This document shows, piece after piece, positions 1-5,094 of a stretch of 46,938 bases of DNA. Below the pieces are notes generated by a model. The model did not search any database. It was not told the origin of the DNA and saw only the letters and a list, made by a program, of their open reading frames with translations. The first letter of the stretch is position 1; each line of letters starts with the position of its first letter. Both the position numbers and the translations under genes were made by a program. The stretch lies in NCBI RefSeq assembly GCF_001579045.1, contig NZ_KQ970262.1, positions 323,040 to 369,977 of the forward strand, given 5' to 3'. Origin of the DNA: Streptococcus mitis. Lineage in GTDB: Bacteria > Bacillota > Bacilli > Lactobacillales > Streptococcaceae.

Positions 1-38
1 TGGACTCGATTTATGTCAGGTGCTTTTTTGCGTTGTTG

Positions 39-182
39 TCAAACTATCTCACTTTCCATCGCCCTGAGTTCTATCTCATGGCTGATTTGTCTAAATAGCT
101 TCTCACACGCTATTTTAGCTTCTCTGTACGTTGTCGATTCGCTGATAAAGTAATCAGCAAGTTCAATAATTTTATCTTCCAT
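39..182 (-). CDS. Small phage protein, 47 aa, unknown function
   Basis: This small leftward ORF begins ATG GAA GAT AAA and ends TGA. A strong AGGAGG ribosome site sits a few bases before the ATG (complement of about 185-190), which is why I call it. The product is mostly helical and charged (MEDKIIELADYFISES...), with no signal peptide or membrane segment. It lies among phage early genes in the same direction. I recognise no family. It diverges from the 59-aa ORF at 300. Confidence 0.55.
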   Translation of the reverse strand: MEDKIIELADYFISESTTYREAKIACEKLFRQISHEIELRAMESEIV

Positions 183-229
183 TCAACCTCCTATATCAGT
201 CTCAAGACCGATGCCGTTTTCTCCTAATT

Positions 230-238
230 TGCTATAAT
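230..238 (+). promoter_or_regulatory. Extended -10 promoter for the 59-aa ORF
   Basis: TTGCTATAAT contains a TGnTATAAT extended -10, the commonest strong promoter form in streptococci. It lies about 60 nt before the ATG at 300. No good -35 is visible 17 nt upstream, as is usual for this class. It gives the rightward 59-aa ORF its own promoter inside a leftward phage operon. Confidence 0.5.
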
Positions 239-299
239 AATCTTGACTAGGACCTCTCACCGTTTTAGTCAAAATAATCAATAGAAAGGAGGAGATTTA

Positions 300-479
300 A
301 TGACACTATCTGACAAAGAAATCGCTTTAGAACTTACAAAAATTACCGTCGAACACTTTAATACTCGAGTTGCACATAGTATTCCAAAGTCTGGATTAAC
401 AGAAGAAGCCATTGAACAATTCTACAAGCGATTCTATAAAACTGTTACGAATTTAAAAGGTGATCATCCAGAATCGTAA
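300..479 (+). CDS. Small phage protein, 59 aa, unknown function
   Basis: The ORF starts at an ATG preceded by AAAGGAGGAG with ideal spacing and ends TAA at 477-479. The 59-aa product is hydrophilic (MTLSDKEIALELTKITVEHF...) with an aromatic/basic helix near the end (EQFYKRFYKTVTNL). It runs against the neighbouring leftward phage genes, has its own extended -10, and its 3' end overlaps the tail of the leftward gene at 445 by 35 nt. No family recognised. The independent promoter suggests expression in the lysogen, a cargo-gene pattern; that is inference. Confidence 0.6.
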   Translation: MTLSDKEIALELTKITVEHFNTRVAHSIPKSGLTEEAIEQFYKRFYKTVTNLKGDHPES

Positions 480-747
480 CATCTATTTGGAGCACATCTT
501 CTGGATGTGCTTCTTTAATACGAGCTATTTTTTCAATAGCATCATCTACAGACGTACTTCTTAAAGAGATATTCAGTTTTGCCATCCCTCTGTCTTCCTT
601 TCTATTTTTTATTTCTATCTTTCTGCTATAATTAAATCCGAAACTGATAGTCTCTTTTTGTAAACGCTCAAGAAAACTAGTATTTCCTGAGAATCTTTTT
701 ACCAACTCAGGGTTTACCTTCACAAAGGTGGACTCTTTTTTTCCCAC
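445..747 (-). CDS. Phage early protein with disrupted or unusual 5' end
   Basis: The open frame of 100 codons begins at a GTG (747) that has no ribosome site. An in-frame TGA lies a few codons upstream. A perfect ribosome site (GGAGGAG) instead serves an ATG at 772 in another frame, which crosses a run of seven A on this strand (T at 736-742) and stops at 707. Removing one A would join that start to this frame (MRPRRYPYSGKK-ESTFVKV...). A separate internal start at 585 (MAKLNISLRSTSVDDAIEKI...) would give a 46-aa protein and may be the real gene here. Family not recognised; either a frameshifted gene or two overlapping small genes. Confidence 0.45.
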   Translation of the reverse strand: MGKKESTFVKVNPELVKRFSGNTSFLERLQKETISFGFNYSRKIEIKNRKEDRGMAKLNISLRSTSVDDAIEKIARIKEAHPEDVLQIDVTILDDHLLNS

Positions 748-772
748 TATACGGATATCGTCTTGGTCTCAT
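707..772 (-). CDS. Short ORF (21 aa) holding the ribosome site of the disrupted gene
   Basis: ATG at 772 lies 7 nt after GGAGGAGAGG, the best ribosome site in this stretch. It encodes MRPRRYPYSGKKRVHLC and stops after 21 codons. The first 12 residues run straight into the A7 tract where the frame of the 445-747 ORF takes over. I read it as the true N-terminus of that gene, separated by a one-base length change or by slippage, not as an independent peptide. Confidence 0.4.
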   Translation of the reverse strand: MRPRRYPYSGKKRVHLCEGKP

Positions 773-785
773 TTTCCTCTCCTCC

Positions 786-1499
786 CTACGCTTGACTAAA
801 AGCGTTCAGGTCCATAATCTTCATCTTAGTGTTTGTGCTTGGCTCCCACGTCATCCAGTAAGCAAGCGCTGCTTCCGCAAATTTTTTCGGTAGCAAGTCA
901 TAGCGACTGATGTTGAAGTGGTCCTTGAAATCAACCTCAGCTTGTCTAAATACCGACTGAGCAAAAATCTTATCCGCATAAGCTGGACTGTCTATACCAC
1001 CAAGGCAAGCCACGACCCTAGCCTTACGCTTCTTCAGGAGCGATTGAGCATAGCTTGGATGAATTGGTTGCTCACTCTTGAGATAGTCAATATCTTCTAG
1101 CATTGTCGCTTGTTGCTCACGCAATTTCTTTTGGCCAGTAAACAGAGCGATAAAGGCATCCTCGTCCAAGTCCTCACGGATGAAACCGCCCTGCTTGCGA
1201 ATAGCTGGCAAGACCTCTGATGTCACCCAACGCTTGAACTCTTTGGCTTGAGGTAACTTGCTGGATAGAATAAGAGAGTAGAGACCAGATTCGTTGATGA
1301 TAATAGTATTTTGTGTTCGACCTAAATTGTCGGTGAGTCCGTATTTCACGGAGTCATCTTCATCAACGTGCCGAGAAATTGCGTCCAGAGGTTTAGCATA
1401 CCCCAAGATATCCGCAACATCTTTCCCAACGAACCACGGCTCGTCATCAATTGTCAAAGTACGGACTTCCTGCCCGTGAAAATTAAAAATTTCGTTCAT
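786..1499 (-). CDS. Phage antirepressor, BRO-N domain
   Basis: 237 aa. Residues 1 to about 105 form a BRO-N domain (FNFHGQEVRTLTIDDEPWFV, GKDVADILGY, NESGLYSLILSSKLPQAKEF, WVTSEVLPAIRKQGGF). The C-terminal half is helical with a conserved-looking end (FNISRYDLLPKKFAEAALAYW), resembling an ORF6C/ANT-type antirepressor tail. Such proteins are thought to bind the prophage repressor or its operators and favour the lytic state. The start is supported by AGAAAGGAAC three bases before the ATG. It is transcribed with the leftward early genes. Its start is only 53 bp from the rightward DUF4145 gene, so two promoters or leaders must share that gap. Confidence 0.85.
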   Translation of the reverse strand: MNEIFNFHGQEVRTLTIDDEPWFVGKDVADILGYAKPLDAISRHVDEDDSVKYGLTDNLGRTQNTIIINESGLYSLILSSKLPQAKEFKRWVTSEVLPAIRKQGGFIREDLDEDAFIALFTGQKKLREQQATMLEDIDYLKSEQPIHPSYAQSLLKKRKARVVACLGGIDSPAYADKIFAQSVFRQAEVDFKDHFNISRYDLLPKKFAEAALAYWMTWEPSTNTKMKIMDLNAFSQA

Positions 1500-1517
1500 A
1501 AAGTTCCTTTCTAAATT

Positions 1518-1526
1518 TGGTATAAT
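1518..1526 (+). promoter_or_regulatory. Extended -10 promoter for the DUF4145 gene
   Basis: TGGTATAAT matches the extended -10 consensus and lies 26 nt before the ATG at 1553, with GGAG at 1542-1545 as ribosome site. It lies in the gap between the divergent antirepressor and the DUF4145 gene, giving the latter expression independent of the phage early operon. Confidence 0.55.
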
Positions 1527-1552
1527 GAAATAAAAACGATTGGAGAAATCTT

Positions 1553-2212
1553 ATGGAAGTATCTACTGTTGATTATTATTTCAGTGCGATCTCAAAAACT
1601 TTAACGATTCAAATTCCTCAATCTTGTCCTTTGTGTGGAATCGGAAACAATCCAACCACCAACGAAGTAGGAAGATTAGAAATCCAAGAAGGTTACGTTT
1701 TTACTCTGCACCATCGTTGTCCAGCTTGTAAGAAATACCATATGACGAATCAAGAGTATTTAAACCAAGATGACAAAACAACTATGATCCTTGTTTATCC
1801 CAATAAAGTTGTTATCGATATAGACGATCTTTTCATTGAACATGCTCCTAGATTTGTAGAGTTTTACAGTGAAGCGGTTGAGGCTGAAAAGATGGGATTG
1901 GAAAACATTGCAGGAACAGGATATCGCTCTGCTATCGAATGCTTAATTAAAGATTACGCCTTGGCTTTTGAATTAGACGATAAAGAATATTTATCTGATC
2001 CAAAATTAACTTTTAACAATGCCATTGATAGGTATGTAAAAAATGATGACCTCTTAAAAGGTGCTCTTCATTTTATCCGAACAGTCGGTAATGGCTATAC
2101 CCATTGGAACAAGAGTACCAGTATTTCATTACCTCAACTTAAAAACTATGTAGATATTATCATCCAGATTTTCAAATCTAAATTTATGATGAAGTTTCTT
2201 CCAAATGTTTAA
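1553..2212 (+). CDS. DUF4145-type protein with N-terminal zinc ribbon, possible phage cargo gene
   Basis: 219 aa. Two CxxC pairs (C25-PL-C28 and C56-PA-C59) form a zinc-ribbon-like N-terminal module. The C-terminal part (about 95-215: FVEFYSEAVEAEKMGLENIAG, GYRSAIECLIKDYAL, ...HFIRTVGNGYTHWNK) has the helical pattern of the DUF4145 family. DUF4145 domains occur alone or fused to restriction and other defence-type proteins; the biochemical role is unknown to me. It is transcribed against the phage early genes from its own promoter, typical of lysogeny-expressed cargo. A defence or superinfection role is inference only. Confidence 0.65.
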   Translation: MEVSTVDYYFSAISKTLTIQIPQSCPLCGIGNNPTTNEVGRLEIQEGYVFTLHHRCPACKKYHMTNQEYLNQDDKTTMILVYPNKVVIDIDDLFIEHAPRFVEFYSEAVEAEKMGLENIAGTGYRSAIECLIKDYALAFELDDKEYLSDPKLTFNNAIDRYVKNDDLLKGALHFIRTVGNGYTHWNKSTSISLPQLKNYVDIIIQIFKSKFMMKFLPNV

Positions 2213-2306
2213 TTCCTAAACGCATTTCAATTTCTGAGATGCGTTTTTCTTGTTCTGCAACTTTTTTATATAATTCTTCAACAGAGTAAGCTATAATTTT
2301 TTCCAC
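2184..2306 (-). CDS. Small phage protein, 40 aa, coiled-coil-like
   Basis: A GTG start preceded by AGGAGAAGAAG, immediately after the stop of the 65-aa gene, reads 40 codons to TAA (2184). The product (MEKIIAYSVEELYKKVAEQE...) is a charged amphipathic helix. Its 3' end overlaps the tail of the convergent DUF4145 gene by 29 nt. The ribosome site and tight spacing support it; function unknown. Confidence 0.5.
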   Translation of the reverse strand: MEKIIAYSVEELYKKVAEQEKRISEIEMRLGIKHLEETSS

Positions 2307-2315
2307 CTTCTTCTC

Positions 2316-2513
2316 CTACTCCAGCACCTTACTGCCGACTACCAATCGTTTAACGACAACGTCCATCTCCTTAAATTCGGCATTCTCTGCACAGTAGCGG
2401 ACGCTCTCGCTGATGATGTGACAAATAGATACGCCGTATTCGTTCGCCAGATCCGTAGCGATCTCCCAAGCATCTCTGTCAATCCGTGTTACTTTTTGCG
2501 CTGCGTTGTTCAT
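2316..2513 (-). CDS. Small phage protein, 65 aa
   Basis: Start ATG 2513 follows GTAGGAGGAAATACT, a strong ribosome site. The protein (MNNAAQKVTRIDRDAWEIAT...) resembles a short ribbon-helix-helix type: a basic N-terminal strand, then helices (AWEIATDLANEYGVSICHIIS). This is only a resemblance, not a confident family call. It follows the XRE regulator by 11 nt and is in the same early operon. Confidence 0.55.
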   Translation of the reverse strand: MNNAAQKVTRIDRDAWEIATDLANEYGVSICHIISESVRYCAENAEFKEMDVVVKRLVVGSKVLE

Positions 2514-2524
2514 AGTATTTCCTC

Positions 2525-2710
2525 CTACAACATATCTTCCACCCTACACCCTAGCGCCTTGGCGATGACCACCGCCTGCGACAGCGTCACTGTCTTCAGG
2601 TCGTTCTCGATCCGTGACAAGGTCGTGTAGTCTATCAAAGTTCGCTTAGCAAGCTCACGCAAGCCCAGCTTTTGAGCCATTCTCAGCTCCCTCATTTTCG
2701 CTCCATACAT
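2525..2710 (-). CDS. XRE-family HTH regulator (Cro-like)
   Basis: 61 aa, almost entirely one helix-turn-helix domain: KMRELRMAQKLGLRELAKRT followed by the recognition helix region DYTTLSRIENDLKTVTLSQA. The size fits a Cro-type or accessory regulator without an oligomerisation or protease domain. Start ATG follows AGAAAGGAAAAAGTCA. Two strong inverted repeats lie directly upstream (2742-2787) and are candidate binding sites for it or its partner. Confidence 0.8.
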   Translation of the reverse strand: MYGAKMRELRMAQKLGLRELAKRTLIDYTTLSRIENDLKTVTLSQAVVIAKALGCRVEDML

Positions 2711-2741
2711 TGACTTTTTCCTTTCTACTAATAGGTCTTTT

Positions 2742-2771
2742 CAAAACTGTTGGTACTTGTCAACAGTTTTG
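2742..2771. repeat. 11-bp perfect inverted repeat upstream of the XRE gene
   Basis: CAAAACTGTTG (2742-2752) pairs with CAACAGTTTTG (2761-2771) across an 8-nt spacer. It may be an operator or a leader hairpin for the XRE transcript. On the leftward strand the right arm includes TTGACA, a consensus -35, but I see no -10 at a proper distance. Confidence 0.5.
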
Positions 2772-2787
2772 ATAGAATTATTCTATC
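2771..2787. promoter_or_regulatory. 17-bp palindrome, candidate operator
   Basis: GATAGAAT-T-ATTCTATC is a perfect palindrome adjoining the 11-bp inverted repeat. It differs from the TATCTCA-type operators near the repressor, so it may belong to the small XRE protein. The leftward strand has TAGAAT inside it, usable as a weak -10. Confidence 0.4.
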
Positions 2788-2827
2788 GAATTTGAAAAAG
2801 TTTGACCTTCTTGACTTTTGTTTGTTT

Positions 2828-2844
2828 TATCTCCTTTTGAGATA
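2828..2844. promoter_or_regulatory. Copy of the repressor operator (TATCTC-N5-GAGATA)
   Basis: TATCTCCTTTTGAGATA matches the perfect operator at 3423-3443 with one change. It lies just beyond the stop of the HTH gene at 2848, upstream of the XRE gene, so the repressor could control a second point in the early operon. Confidence 0.5.
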
Positions 2845-2847
2845 TTT

Positions 2848-3081
2848 TTAACTGAAGAATAAGTCAGTTTCACTCATTCCGAATTTATTAGCAATAATTG
2901 CCATTTCATAATCCTGAAAAGGAAACTGACCTTTTTCTTTAAGTTCATACTGACGACGATTTTTTAACCCAATCAAGTCCGCCATGTATAACGTAGTAAG
3001 CTCTCTTTTTCTACGTTCTTCCCTTAATCGAATTTTAGGAAGAAGAAATTGAGAACGTATTTTCTCTTTATTTGTCAACAA
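2848..3081 (-). CDS. HTH DNA-binding phage protein, TTG start
   Basis: 77 aa. Basic N-terminus (KIRLREERRKRELTT) then a helix-turn-helix-like region (LYMADLIGLKNRRQYELKEK) and a short C-terminal helix, matching small phage Cro-type proteins that recognise an 'XRE-like' operator. No ATG is available: TTG at 3081, five bases after GAGGAG (3087-3092), is the best start, with another TTG next to it. It begins 13 nt after the 27-aa peptide gene, so the two are probably co-translated in the early operon. Confidence 0.65.
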   Translation of the reverse strand: MLTNKEKIRSQFLLPKIRLREERRKRELTTLYMADLIGLKNRRQYELKEKGQFPFQDYEMAIIANKFGMSETDLFFS

Positions 3082-3094
3082 TAATTCTCCTCTC

Positions 3095-3178
3095 TTATAT
3101 AAGCCAAGTAATAATGATAACTAGAATAGTTAAGGCAATCAAAGACCAAGTGATAAATTTAGCGGTTTTGTTTTGCAT
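3095..3178 (-). CDS. 27-aa membrane peptide of the phage early operon
   Basis: ATG 3178 follows AAGGTAG. The peptide has a short basic head (MQNKTAKFITW) and one membrane helix (SLIALTILVIIITWLI), ending TAA at 3095. It could be a small membrane effector or toxin-like peptide. It is too short for a family call; support comes from its ribosome site, hydrophobic composition and position between the 36-aa peptide and the HTH gene. Confidence 0.45.
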   Translation of the reverse strand: MQNKTAKFITWSLIALTILVIIITWLI

Positions 3179-3191
3179 TTTTTCTACCTTG

Positions 3192-3200
3192 TGCTATAAT
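3192..3200 (+). promoter_or_regulatory. Extended -10 promoter of a short rightward RNA
   Basis: TGCTATAAT is an exact extended -10, with a weak TTGCAT 16 nt upstream. It points right, into a hairpin and an intrinsic terminator within 60 nt and against the leftward operon, and no ORF follows. It therefore appears to make a small RNA. Confidence 0.5.
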
Positions 3201-3206
3201 GAAATT

Positions 3207-3261
3207 ACACAATAGTGGTTGGGGCTTTCGCCCCTTCCACTCTCTTCCTAGAAGAGTTTTG
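3207..3261 (+). ncRNA. Candidate ~55-nt antisense RNA in the phage early operon
   Basis: Downstream of the promoter at 3192-3200 lies a hairpin (GTGG-TT-GGGGC, loop, GCCCC-TT-CCAC, 3215-3240), followed at once by CTCTTC-CTA-GAAGAG-TTTT (3242-3260), an intrinsic terminator. The RNA would be complementary to the last codons of the 36-aa peptide gene and the spacer before the 27-aa peptide gene. The layout resembles lambda OOP RNA or the antitoxin RNA of a type I toxin system. No sequence family recognised; the boundaries are predictions. Confidence 0.4.
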
Positions 3262-3358
3262 ATATAAGATTTACCAGTGCAGAGATTAGATTGATGAGGG
3301 CTATTATCAAACCGATCTTGACTTCATTGGTAAGTCTTTTCTTTTTGTGCTTTTTCAT
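3248..3358 (-). CDS. 36-aa basic membrane peptide, toxin-like
   Basis: ATG 3358 follows AAAGGA with 8-nt spacing. The product is strongly basic at the start (MKKHKKKRLTNE) and then a single amphipathic/hydrophobic helix (VKIGLIIALINLISALVNLI). It is the first gene of the leftward early operon, and its 3' end is covered by the candidate antisense RNA. Such peptides include type I toxins and holin-like toxins, but the family is not established here. Confidence 0.5.
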   Translation of the reverse strand: MKKHKKKRLTNEVKIGLIIALINLISALVNLISKLF

Positions 3359-3420
3359 TTAGTCCATCCTTTCTGTTGTTTTCCTTGTCTTAAGATTGCC
3401 TTTCTCAACCTCACAAGACT

Positions 3421-3449
3421 ATTATATCTCATTTTGAGATATAAGTCAA
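3421..3449 (-). promoter_or_regulatory. Leftward early promoter with embedded repressor operator
   Basis: On the minus strand TTGACT (3444-3449) and TATAAT (3421-3426) are separated by 17 nt, a near-consensus promoter. The spacer is a perfect 21-bp palindrome at 3423-3443, TATATCTCA-TTT-TGAGATATA, so bound repressor would block it. This is the lytic/early promoter. Confidence 0.75.
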
Positions 3450-3457
3450 TGATTTTT

Positions 3458-3507
3458 TATCACTTTTTGAGATTTTTTTATTTATTTTTTTATCTCATTG
3501 TGATATA
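3458..3507 (+). promoter_or_regulatory. Repressor promoter region with two degenerate operators
   Basis: Two weaker copies of the operator lie here: TATCACTTTTTGAGATT (3458-3474) and TATCTCATTGTGATATA (3491-3507). The second overlaps TATATT (3504-3509), the likely -10 of the repressor gene, suggesting autoregulation. With 3423-3443 this gives a three-site divergent switch like lambdoid OR. Confidence 0.55.
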
Positions 3508-3529
3508 TTAGTAGAGAAAGGAAATGTTT

Positions 3530-4315
3530 ATGAATATACTAGGTAATTCTATTAAAGAAATCAGAAAATCTAAGAAAATGACACAAAACGAATTGTCACA
3601 GTTGACTGGTTTTAAACAAAATACTATATCCAATCATGAAAACGGCAAACGACAATTAGACGAAACAGATATTAGAATTTATGCTGCTGCTCTCGAAGTT
3701 GAGCCACAACAACTATTTAGTCTTTCTAAAGTTACCACCCCCACAGCGTCCCCAGATTCGCTCACACAGCAGATAACGGACAAGGTGGTACAATTAACCC
3801 CAGATAATAAAAAAATCGTGCTACGGACTTCTGAGGAGCTTCTGGAGAGACAAAAAGCAAACGGCGAGATGTACACAGAGCAAAACGAAGAAGAAACGAA
3901 GATAAACGAAGTATCAGAAAACATCATCAGACTGGACGACTACAGACAGACTACTTACCGTCGTGTTACTGGGGTTGTCTCAGCTGGTAGTGGTTCGATG
4001 CAGGACGACGATTTAGATATGGAGGTTTCATTCTATGAGGATGAAATCCCAGACGACTACGATGCTATCGCTTATGTCGTCGGCAACTCTATGGAGCCAA
4101 AGATAAAAAATGGCGACTACCTCTTTATCAAGAATACACCTCAAGTTGACTATAACACTATCGGCATCTTCCAAGTAGACGGCGCTAACTATGTCAAGAA
4201 ACTGCGTCAGGGATATCTTGAAAGCTTGAATCCAGATTATGAAGATATACACCTAGACGAAAGCAACGACGTCCGAACTATCGGCGAAGTCGTGAGTATA
4301 TACAGAGAAAATTAA
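3530..4315 (+). CDS. CI/LexA-type phage repressor (HTH + S24 peptidase)
   Basis: 261 aa from the second ATG (3530), which has AAAGGA at proper spacing; the ATG at 3524 is only 2 nt from that site. The N-terminal XRE domain (IRKSKKMTQNELSQLTGFKQ, NTISNHENGKRQL) is joined by a linker to a C-terminal S24 domain. That domain has a self-cleavage site VSAGSG (Ala152-Gly153), nucleophile Ser187 in VGNSMEP, and lysine in NYVKKL (about 223). It maintains lysogeny and should be inactivated by RecA-stimulated self-cleavage. It diverges from the early operon across 170 bp containing three operator copies. Confidence 0.9.
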   Translation: MNILGNSIKEIRKSKKMTQNELSQLTGFKQNTISNHENGKRQLDETDIRIYAAALEVEPQQLFSLSKVTTPTASPDSLTQQITDKVVQLTPDNKKIVLRTSEELLERQKANGEMYTEQNEEETKINEVSENIIRLDDYRQTTYRRVTGVVSAGSGSMQDDDLDMEVSFYEDEIPDDYDAIAYVVGNSMEPKIKNGDYLFIKNTPQVDYNTIGIFQVDGANYVKKLRQGYLESLNPDYEDIHLDESNDVRTIGEVVSIYREN

Positions 4316-4368
4316 AATAAATATGTGCAACAACTGATCCACACTAAAAGCTGATAGAGAGGTTTCTT

Positions 4369-4965
4369 ATGAAACAGGAACGTAAAGTTTTAGGTATTCT
4401 AGCTATTATCTTCGGAGCGCTGGCTCTACTTGGCTCATGGATGCCTATTATCAATAATTTTTCATTCATTTTAGCTATTTTAGCTCTTATCTTCGGTTTA
4501 ATTGGTTTTGCAGTAAACAGAAAAAGACCAAAGACGCTAGCTATTATTGGGACGGTTCTAGCAGTAGTGTCTATTGCTATTGTATTAGTAACTCAAGCAA
4601 TGTACGCTAAATCATTGAAAGAACTAGGTAAAAACGTTGAAGAGACTGTTAGCTCTGTAAGCTCTTCTATCGAATCATCTCAAAAAGAAGAAGATGCTAA
4701 ATTTAACTGGACAAAAGAACAGTTTGATGCGCTTCAAGTTGGCGATATTATCAACTATGGAGCTGGTGGAACTAACTACGATGACGTTGCTAGTGTTCAC
4801 GGAGAACCTAACAACGTTACTACTAGTTCGGTTAACGACCACGACAGCAAGACAGTATCATATACTTCTGCTGGTAGCAAATACAAGAGCGTTATTCTTT
4901 CGTTTTCAAAACAAGACGACGGATCTTTCTTGTTGACTTCTAAAGTTAGCTCAGGTTTGGAATAA
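4369..4965 (+). CDS. Phage membrane protein of the lysogeny module, possible superinfection exclusion
   Basis: 198 aa. Two or three membrane helices in residues 7-85 (LGILAIIFGALALLG, FILAILALIFGLIG, ALAIIGTVLAVVSIAIVLV-like), then a Ser-rich linker and an exposed C-terminal domain (WTKEQFDALQVGD, GAGGTNYDDVASVHGEP), reminiscent of DUF3862/SmpA-like small domains. It lies between repressor and integrase, where streptococcal temperate phages often carry superinfection-exclusion or other surface genes (Ltp of TP-J34 is an example by position, not by sequence). Exact function unknown. Ribosome site AGAGAGGTTTCTT precedes the ATG. Confidence 0.6.
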   Translation: MKQERKVLGILAIIFGALALLGSWMPIINNFSFILAILALIFGLIGFAVNRKRPKTLAIIGTVLAVVSIAIVLVTQAMYAKSLKELGKNVEETVSSVSSSIESSQKEEDAKFNWTKEQFDALQVGDIINYGAGGTNYDDVASVHGEPNNVTTSSVNDHDSKTVSYTSAGSKYKSVILSFSKQDDGSFLLTSKVSSGLE

Positions 4966-4973
4966 TTCAAAAC

Positions 4974-5021
4974 AAAAAAATCCCCACACTCACAAAGTTT
5001 GGCGACTCTGAGTGTGAGGAT
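4974..5021 (-). terminator. Hairpin with leftward U-run upstream of the integrase
   Basis: CACACTCA (4985-4992) pairs with TGAGTGTG (5009-5016), extended by ATCC/GGAT. On the minus strand it is followed by seven T, so it would stop leftward transcription coming from the integrase side. It may also fold in the rightward read-through transcript. Its direction is odd because no leftward gene lies immediately to its right. Confidence 0.45.
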
Positions 5022-5028
5022 ATACTGG

Positions 5029-5062
5029 ATAGTAAAAGGCATTAAAAAGCCCTCTTTACTAT
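5029..5062 (+). promoter_or_regulatory. Hairpin in the integrase leader
   Basis: ATAGTAAA (5029-5036) pairs with TTTACTAT (5055-5062), with an inner AGGC/GCCT possibility. It lies 33 nt before the integrase ATG and is not followed by a T-run. It may tune integrase expression or mRNA stability. Confidence 0.35.
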
Positions 5063-5094
5063 ACCCATTTTATCAAAAAAGTGAGGTAAAATCA

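Noticed and set aside
3521-3529. Repressor start at the first ATG (3524)
   Set aside because: Only 2 nt from AAAGGA; the ATG at 3530 has proper spacing.
4999-5094. N-terminal extension of the integrase to 4999
   Set aside because: It would run through two leader hairpins and lacks a ribosome site; ATG 5095 has one.
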